The notes beneath the pieces were generated by a model. That model had not been told where the DNA came from. It saw nothing but the letters and a program-made list of their open reading frames with translations, and did not search any database. Below, piece after piece: positions 59,258-64,000 of a DNA stretch of 64,000 nucleotides. The position numbers were made by a program, and so were the translations under genes. Positions within the stretch are counted from its first letter, which is position 1. Each line of letters begins with the position of its first letter. The stretch lies in assembly GCA_022767125.1 (NCBI GenBank), contig JALEPZ010000012.1:1-64000 (forward strand), written 5' to 3'. Source of the stretch: Phocaeicola plebeius. Its GTDB lineage: Bacteria > Bacteroidota > Bacteroidia > Bacteroidales > Bacteroidaceae.

Positions 59258-59372
59258 TCTGTCCGAAAATCTTGGACCACCTATCCAATTGTCATGCTGA
59301 ACATAGTGAAGCATCTGAACACATCTACTTTGTGCTAACAGATTTCTCACTTTGTTCGAAATTTCATTGCGT
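59258..59372 (-). mobile_element. MITE-like element, copy 5 (truncated)
   Basis: Begins TTCTGTCCGAAAATCTTGGACC, continues with TGTCATGCTGAACATAGTGAAGC and ends in AGATTTCTCACTTTGTTCGAAAT; the far TTCTCGGACAGCC end seen in copies 3 and 4 is missing. It directly abuts the second-family element. The remaining bases to the rnr stop (59373-59452) hold no gene. Confidence 0.65.
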
Positions 59373-59452
59373 TTTTTTATGGTTTGCGTTGCAAAATTTC
59401 TCCAGTGCCCCGAAGGGAAATAATGCATACACCCTCCGGGGTACAACAGATA

Positions 59453-61600
59453 TTACTCCACCAGCGTGAAGTCCAACTGCTTCTTCTCCAGGTTGGCGCG
59501 CGCCACCTTTATCTTGACAGGGTCGCCCAAGCTGAACTTGCGGTGACGACGACGGCCTATCAGGCAATAGTTCTTCTCGTCGAACTCATAGTAGTCATCG
59601 CCCAGGTCGCGCATCGGCACCATACCTTCGCACTTGTTCTCATTGATTTCCACATAGATGCCCCATTCGGTGACACCGGAAATCACCCCGTCGTACTCCT
59701 GGCCGAGCCGCTCGCTCATGAACTCCACCTGCTTGTACTTGATGGAAGCCCGTTCGGCATTGGCTGCCGTCTGCTCCATCGCCGAACTGTGTTCGCACAT
59801 CGGTTCATACTTGTCGGCAGTGGCGGTGCGGCCTCCCGCTTCGTAACGGGTCAGCAACCGGTGAACCATCAGGTCGGGATAGCGGCGGATGGGCGAAGTG
59901 AAATGCGTGTAATAGTCGAACGCCAAGCCGTAATGACCGATGTTGTAGATGGAATAGCGTGCCTTCTGCATGGCCCGCAACGACACCGTCTCGATGAGGT
60001 TCTGCTCCTTCTTGCCATTGACATCTCCCAGCAGGCGGTTGATGGACTGCGAAACCTCCTTCTTGCTGCCCCCGGTACGGATCTTGTAGCCGAAGCGGGC
60101 AATGAACTGGTTCAGATTGTCCAGTTTCTCCGGCTCCGGCAAATCGTGGATACGATACGGTAATACTTTGGGCTTCTTGTTCTTGGGAACCTTACCCACA
60201 TGTTCCGCCACCGTCCGGTTGGCCAGTAGCATGAACTCCTCGATCAGCTGGTTCGCCTCCTTCGATTCCTTGAAATAGACACTCAGCGGCTTGCCCTTCT
60301 CGTCGATTTCGAACTTCACCTCACAGCGGTCGAAATTGATGGCTCCATTGGCCAGCCGTTTCTCGCGCAGGATCTGCGCCAGCCGGTTCAATTCCAGGAT
60401 TTCAGCCTTGTAGTCGCCCTCGCCCCCTTCAATCATCGCCTGTGCCTCCTCATAGGTAAAGCGACGGTTGGAGCGGATGACGGTGTGACGGATGCGATAG
60501 TCCTTCACCTCCGCCTTGTCGTTCATCTGGAAGATGACCGAATACGCCAGCTTTTCCTCGTCGGGACGCAGCGAGCAGATGAAGTTACACAACCGTTCGG
60601 GCAGCATGGGGATCGTGCGGTCGACCAGATAGACTGAGGTGGCCCGCTTAAAAGCCTCCTTGTCAATGACGTTTCCCTCCTTGACATAATGAGACACGTC
60701 GGCGATATGAACCCCCACTTCCCACAGCCCCGGCTTCAATGCCCGGATGGACAAGGCATCATCGAAGTCCTTGGCATCCTTGGGGTCGATGGTGAAGGTC
60801 ACCACCTCTCGGCAATCTTCACGTTCCGCATAATCCTCCGGTGTGATCTCGGCAGAAATCTTCTCGGCCGCCGCCTCCACATTGGCCGGATAGACATATG
60901 GCAGTCCATATTCCGCCAGGATGGCGTGCATCTCGGTGGTATTTTCGCCCGCTTTTCCTAACACATCGATTACCGTTCCAAACGGGTTCTTTGCCCCATC
61001 AGGCCATTCGGTAATCTTCACCACTGCCTTGTCACCATCCTTGCCGTCCTTCAGCTTCTCCTTCGGTATGAAAATGTCATTGGCCAGCGTACTGGTCTCC
61101 GTCAGCAGGAAGGCGTAGTTCTTGGTCACCTTCAGCGTTCCCACATACGTGGTATCCGCCCGTTCGATAATGTCGATGACCTGTCCTTCGGGTTCATGCC
61201 GGCGACGGTGGGCGCAGAGCACCACCTTCACCTTGTCGTTGTTCATGGCATGGGCTGCATTGTGTTCGGCAATAAGAATGGGGTCGCCACCCTCATCGGG
61301 CAAAAAGGCATTCTTCCCGTTGCTCTTGCGGATGAACGTGCCCGTCAGCACCTGTCCCTGCTCGTTGAGCTTATAGTGTCCCTTTTCTGTCTGCACCAGA
61401 AAATCGTCTTCCAACATCTCCTCTACGATGTCAACACAAAGCATCTTGAGCGGATGAGTCGTCAGATGCAGTCCTCCGTACAGCTGCTTCAGGGTAAGTA
61501 CGTCCGTAGGCCGGTTGCGGAAATAATTGACCATGATTTCGGCCAGTTCCTTCTTTTTCATGTGTTTTCCGCCTTTCTTTTCTTTTTTCTTCTTAGCCAT
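59453..61600 (-). CDS. rnr: ribonuclease R
   Basis: 3'-5' exoribonuclease of the RNase II/R family. After a lysine-rich start (MAKKKKEKKGGKHMKKKELAEIMVNYFRNRP) come an RNase-R-type helix-turn-helix region, cold-shock domains (about 90-240), the RNB catalytic domain with VTFTIDPKDAKDFDDALSI metal-binding aspartates and YDYYTHFTSPIRRYPDLMVHRLL, and an S1 domain (DGVISGVTEWGIYVEINENKCEGMVPM). 715 residues is the RNase R size. Either the first ATG or the one at codon 14 could be the start. Confidence 0.96.
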   Translation of the reverse strand: MAKKKKEKKGGKHMKKKELAEIMVNYFRNRPTDVLTLKQLYGGLHLTTHPLKMLCVDIVEEMLEDDFLVQTEKGHYKLNEQGQVLTGTFIRKSNGKNAFLPDEGGDPILIAEHNAAHAMNNDKVKVVLCAHRRRHEPEGQVIDIIERADTTYVGTLKVTKNYAFLLTETSTLANDIFIPKEKLKDGKDGDKAVVKITEWPDGAKNPFGTVIDVLGKAGENTTEMHAILAEYGLPYVYPANVEAAAEKISAEITPEDYAEREDCREVVTFTIDPKDAKDFDDALSIRALKPGLWEVGVHIADVSHYVKEGNVIDKEAFKRATSVYLVDRTIPMLPERLCNFICSLRPDEEKLAYSVIFQMNDKAEVKDYRIRHTVIRSNRRFTYEEAQAMIEGGEGDYKAEILELNRLAQILREKRLANGAINFDRCEVKFEIDEKGKPLSVYFKESKEANQLIEEFMLLANRTVAEHVGKVPKNKKPKVLPYRIHDLPEPEKLDNLNQFIARFGYKIRTGGSKKEVSQSINRLLGDVNGKKEQNLIETVSLRAMQKARYSIYNIGHYGLAFDYYTHFTSPIRRYPDLMVHRLLTRYEAGGRTATADKYEPMCEHSSAMEQTAANAERASIKYKQVEFMSERLGQEYDGVISGVTEWGIYVEINENKCEGMVPMRDLGDDYYEFDEKNYCLIGRRRHRKFSLGDPVKIKVARANLEKKQLDFTLVE

Positions 61601-61712
61601 AATTGTTTAGTCTTAGAGAGTTTAGGAAATACTTCCGTACAAAGTAAACAAAATATATGGAATAATTGATGAAAAGCCACATTAATTTTAAGGCAGAACG
61701 TACAGAAAATCG

Positions 61713-61720
61713 TATCTTTG
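61713..61720 (+). promoter_or_regulatory. -7 box (TATCTTTG) for the cation transporter gene
   Basis: TATCTTTG fits TAnnTTTG and lies 24 bases before the start at 61745; a TTTA near 61688 is a weak -33 candidate. Confidence 0.55.
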
Positions 61721-61744
61721 CCGCATTCTTTTAAAAAATGTAGC

Positions 61745-62647
61745 ATGAACGAAATAAAGACAACGCAAAGAGAGCGCGAATTGTACAGGGTAACCCTGGC
61801 AGGCAGCTTCGTCAACATCCTCCTGGTGGTGGGCAAACTGCTGGCAGGTGTGATGGGGCACAGTGCCGCCATGGTGGCGGACGCCGTCCACTCCTTGTCC
61901 GATCTTGTGACCGACATCATCGTGCTGGTGTTCGTCCGCATTTCCGGTAAACCGGCCGACAAGAAACACGACTTCGGCCACGGGAAATACGAGACCTTTG
62001 CTACGCTGCTCATCGGAGTAGCCCTGTTCATTGTAGGCATTGGCATCCTGTGGAACGCAGGCGGACAAATTTATCGTTTCCTGACCGGCGGACAACTGGC
62101 ATCACCCGGCTATATTGCCTTGTGGGCAGCTCTATTCTCCATCGTCTCGAAAGAGCTGGTGTTCCAGTATACCCGACGAATCGGCATCCACTGCAACAGT
62201 CCGGCTGTCATAGCCAACGCCTGGCATCACCGCAGCGATGCGCTGTCATCTATCGGTACGGCTATCGGCATCGGCGGAGCCATCGTGTTGGGTGAGAGCG
62301 GACGGGTTCTCGATCCGATTGCTGCGGTCATCGTGAGCCTTTTTATCCTGCACGTAGCGGTTAAGCAACTGGTTCCCTGCTTAGACGAACTGCTGGAAAG
62401 CTCATTGCCCGAAGAGGTAGAACAGCAAATCATCGAACGGGCAGAAGAAGTGAACGGTGTTTCACAACCGCACAAGCTGCGTACACGCCGCATCGGCAGC
62501 CGGTATGCCATCGACCTGCACGTGCGCATGGACGGACGGCAGACCCTCTTCGAAGCCCACGAGAAAGCGACCCGAGTGGAACGCAAACTGAAAGAAACAT
62601 TCGGCAACGATACGTTCATCAACATTCACATCGAACCCGTAAAATGA
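61745..62647 (+). CDS. cation diffusion facilitator (CDF) family metal transporter
   Basis: Inner-membrane efflux of a divalent metal (zinc, iron or manganese) against protons. The start at 61745 (MNEIKTTQRERELYRVTLAGSFVNILLVVGKLLAGVMGHSAAMVADAVHSLSDLVTDII) is right after the -7 box; an earlier ATG at 61718 lies within it. Metal sites: HSLSDLVTD in helix 2 and AWHHRSDALSSIG in helix 5, i.e. the H/D...HxxxD plan. The C-terminal cytoplasmic domain closes with IDLHVRMDGRQTLFEAHEKATRVE. 300 residues is normal. Overlaps the next gene (ATGA). Confidence 0.95.
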   Translation: MNEIKTTQRERELYRVTLAGSFVNILLVVGKLLAGVMGHSAAMVADAVHSLSDLVTDIIVLVFVRISGKPADKKHDFGHGKYETFATLLIGVALFIVGIGILWNAGGQIYRFLTGGQLASPGYIALWAALFSIVSKELVFQYTRRIGIHCNSPAVIANAWHHRSDALSSIGTAIGIGGAIVLGESGRVLDPIAAVIVSLFILHVAVKQLVPCLDELLESSLPEEVEQQIIERAEEVNGVSQPHKLRTRRIGSRYAIDLHVRMDGRQTLFEAHEKATRVERKLKETFGNDTFINIHIEPVK

Positions 62648-63672
62648 TACACATGGAAACAACAGAAAAAATACTGGTCACCGGCGCCAGTGGCTTCATT
62701 GGGAGCTTCTTGGTGGAAGGCGGACTGGAACGAGGCTATGAGATGTGGGCAGGCGTACGGAAGACCAGCAGCCGCCGTTACCTGCAAGACAGCCGCATCC
62801 GCTTCGCCGAGCTGGATCTGGAACACCCCGAACGGCTGAAGGAGCAACTGGAGGCCCATCGTCGGGAACATGGTGGATGGGACTATGTCATCCACTGTGC
62901 CGGAGTCACCAAATGTCCCGACAAGGCAGCATTCGAGCGAGGCAACTACAAGGCCACCCGCCACCTGGTGGAACAGCTGCAGGCCCTCGACATGGTACCT
63001 CGACGCTTTGTCTATATCAGCTCGCTCAGCATCTTCGGACCCATCCGCGAGAAAGACTACTCTCCTATCTGCGAAAGCGACCGGCCGCAGCCCAATACCG
63101 CCTACGGAGTCAGCAAGGTGCATGCGGAGAACTACCTGCACTCACTGAAAGGATTTCCATGGGTCATTTTCCGCCCGACGGGTGTATATGGTCCTCGCGA
63201 GAAGGACTATTTCCTGATGGCCAAATCTATCCGCAACCACCTGGACTTTGTGGCAGGCTCCCGGCGGCAGGACATTACCTTTATATATATAAAGGATCTT
63301 GTACAGGCCATTTATCTGGGAGTGGAACACCCGAAGGCAGAAGGCCGCGCCTATTTTGTCAGCGACGGACAGGTGTATAACAGCCGTACCTTCTCCGACC
63401 TGATCCGGGCAGAACTGGGCCATCCGTGGATGGTCCGCTTCGTCTGTCCGCTGCCGCTGCTGAAACTCATCTGCTATGTCGCCGGCGGCCTGGCAGCAGC
63501 ATGCGGCAAGACCAGTACCCTGAATGCAGACAAATATAAAATCATGAAACAACGTAATTGGCAATGTGACATCTCTCCCTTGGTCCGCGAACTAGGTTAC
63601 CGCCCGGAATATCCGCTGGAACGGGGCGTGAAGGAAATCATTGCCTGGTATAAGCAAGAAAGATGGCTATAA
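62644..63672 (+). CDS. NAD(P)-dependent epimerase/reductase of the extended SDR family
   Basis: Rossmann start KILVTGASGFIGSFLVEGGLERGYEM binds the cofactor; the catalytic Ser-Tyr-Lys are in FVYISSLSIFG and NTAYGVSKVHAENYL; RPTGVYGPREKDY is the substrate loop. 342 residues is usual. It starts in the stop codon of the metal transporter and overlaps the next membrane-protein gene by 10 bases. Bacteroides has an SDR of this annotation (BT_0972) reported as 3-ketosphinganine reductase; whether this is the orthologue cannot be decided here, but coupling to a PAP2-like membrane gene would suit lipid metabolism. Alternatively it modifies a nucleotide sugar. An alternative start is ATG at 62653. Confidence 0.8.
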   Translation: MIHMETTEKILVTGASGFIGSFLVEGGLERGYEMWAGVRKTSSRRYLQDSRIRFAELDLEHPERLKEQLEAHRREHGGWDYVIHCAGVTKCPDKAAFERGNYKATRHLVEQLQALDMVPRRFVYISSLSIFGPIREKDYSPICESDRPQPNTAYGVSKVHAENYLHSLKGFPWVIFRPTGVYGPREKDYFLMAKSIRNHLDFVAGSRRQDITFIYIKDLVQAIYLGVEHPKAEGRAYFVSDGQVYNSRTFSDLIRAELGHPWMVRFVCPLPLLKLICYVAGGLAAACGKTSTLNADKYKIMKQRNWQCDISPLVRELGYRPEYPLERGVKEIIAWYKQERWL

Positions 63673-64000
63673 AATTATTTGAACGTGTAGAGAGTGGGCG
63701 CGACCTGTTCGCGGTGGAAACCATCAGTTTGATATACAACGCACTGACCACTCTGCTAATACTGCTGCTCTATTCCCAGATGGATCATCCCGGCACCATG
63801 TTGCTGGAACGTCTGGGCATCGTTGTCTTGACGTTTACGCTGATCGTGCTGTACCAGGCCTTTCCCTGCCGGCTTACGGCATTCGTGCGCATGGTGGTAC
63901 AGCTGTCGCTGCTGGCCTACTGGTATCCCGACACCTTCGAGTTCAACCGGCTTTTCCCTAATCTCGACCACCTGTTTGCCGCCACCGAACAGACCATGTT
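63663..64000 (+). CDS. integral membrane protein, PAP2-like (partial, cut by the window end)
   Basis: Starts MAIKLFERVESGRDLFAVET within the last codons of the epimerase gene and runs off the window after about 112 residues. It shows hydrophobic helices (SLIYNALTTLLILLLYSQM, LGIVVLTFTLIVLYQAFPC, VRMVVQLSLLAYWYPD). The beginning looks like Bacteroidales phosphatidic-acid-phosphatase (PAP2) type membrane proteins, whose active-site motifs would lie beyond the window, so the call is tentative. Translational coupling to the SDR gene suggests a shared pathway. Confidence 0.5.
   Translation, partial: MAIKLFERVESGRDLFAVETISLIYNALTTLLILLLYSQMDHPGTMLLERLGIVVLTFTLIVLYQAFPCRLTAFVRMVVQLSLLAYWYPDTFEFNRLFPNLDHLFAATEQTM

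Noticed and set aside
1..64000. tRNA, rRNA genes or a replication origin
   Set aside because: I scanned for tRNA T-arm words, rRNA cores and DnaA-box clusters by eye and found no convincing case; a dedicated search could still reveal one.

Overview
The window looks like a chromosomal segment of a gut-type member of the Bacteroidales (Bacteroides/Phocaeicola-like). The support is three SusC/SusD-type pairs (one decayed), a hybrid two-component regulator, Bacteroidales-only families (DUF4488, DUF4250, DUF4838) and many copies of the -7 box TAnnTTTG, one of them with a perfectly spaced -33 TTTG. The polysaccharide-utilisation genes look GC-rich for the group. No species is assigned.

Layout. 1-5.2 kb: tail of a Crp/Fnr-type regulator, then an accessory susC/susD pair with a small membrane protein. 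5.3-7.0 kb: a Na+/glutamate symporter gene (gltS) interrupted by an in-frame UGA, followed by hairpin repeats. 7.0-9.7 kb: a thioredoxin-like lipoprotein and a DUF4838 glycosidase-like protein. 9.8-36.6 kb: a large locus for rhamnogalacturonan I (pectin backbone). It holds a hybrid sensor/regulator, and a minus-strand operon susC-susD-CE12(tandem)-PL11-GH105-rhaM. It also has a plus-strand GH105, a minus-strand GH42, and a plus-strand operon CE12-DUF4450-like-CBM9-like-GH28-GH106. Together these would deacetylate, cleave, import and trim rhamnogalacturonan to rhamnose, galactose and unsaturated galacturonate. 36.8-40.1 kb: the rplM-rpsI-rpsB-tsf translation operon. 40.4-46.7 kb: DUF4488, asnS, an rRNA pseudouridine synthase with a repeat-rich tail, purB, DUF4250 and proB. 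59.4-64 kb: rnr, a cation diffusion facilitator, a nucleotide-sugar-epimerase-like reductase and a membrane protein cut by the window edge.

The most unusual part is 47.2-55.9 kb, a tight six-gene minus-strand operon that is visibly more AT-rich than its surroundings. In order of transcription it encodes a von Willebrand A-type lipoprotein, a three-helix membrane protein, a tubulin/FtsZ-like GTPase, a large actin/Hsp70-fold ATPase with an unrecognised 500-residue N-terminal half, a MotA/ZorA-like membrane protein with a long coiled-coil tail, and a MotB/ZorB-like protein with an OmpA-type domain. It resembles Zorya only in the two motor subunits and lacks the Zorya nuclease/helicase genes. I recall a comparative-genomics prediction (Makarova and Koonin, 2010) of a membrane-remodelling system with an FtsZ-like protein, a vWA protein and OmpA-family proteins. 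This operon looks like a member or relative of it. I know of no experimental characterisation.

The island is followed by a mobile-looking stretch (55.9-59.4 kb): a truncated small gene, a multicopy-type AAA-ATPase/DUF1703 gene, a 22-bp tandem repeat, a decayed susC/susD pair and two kinds of MITE-like elements. One of these MITE families recurs at 6.8, 36.6, 40.1 and 59.3 kb, with terminal inverted repeats close to GGCTGTCCGARAA.
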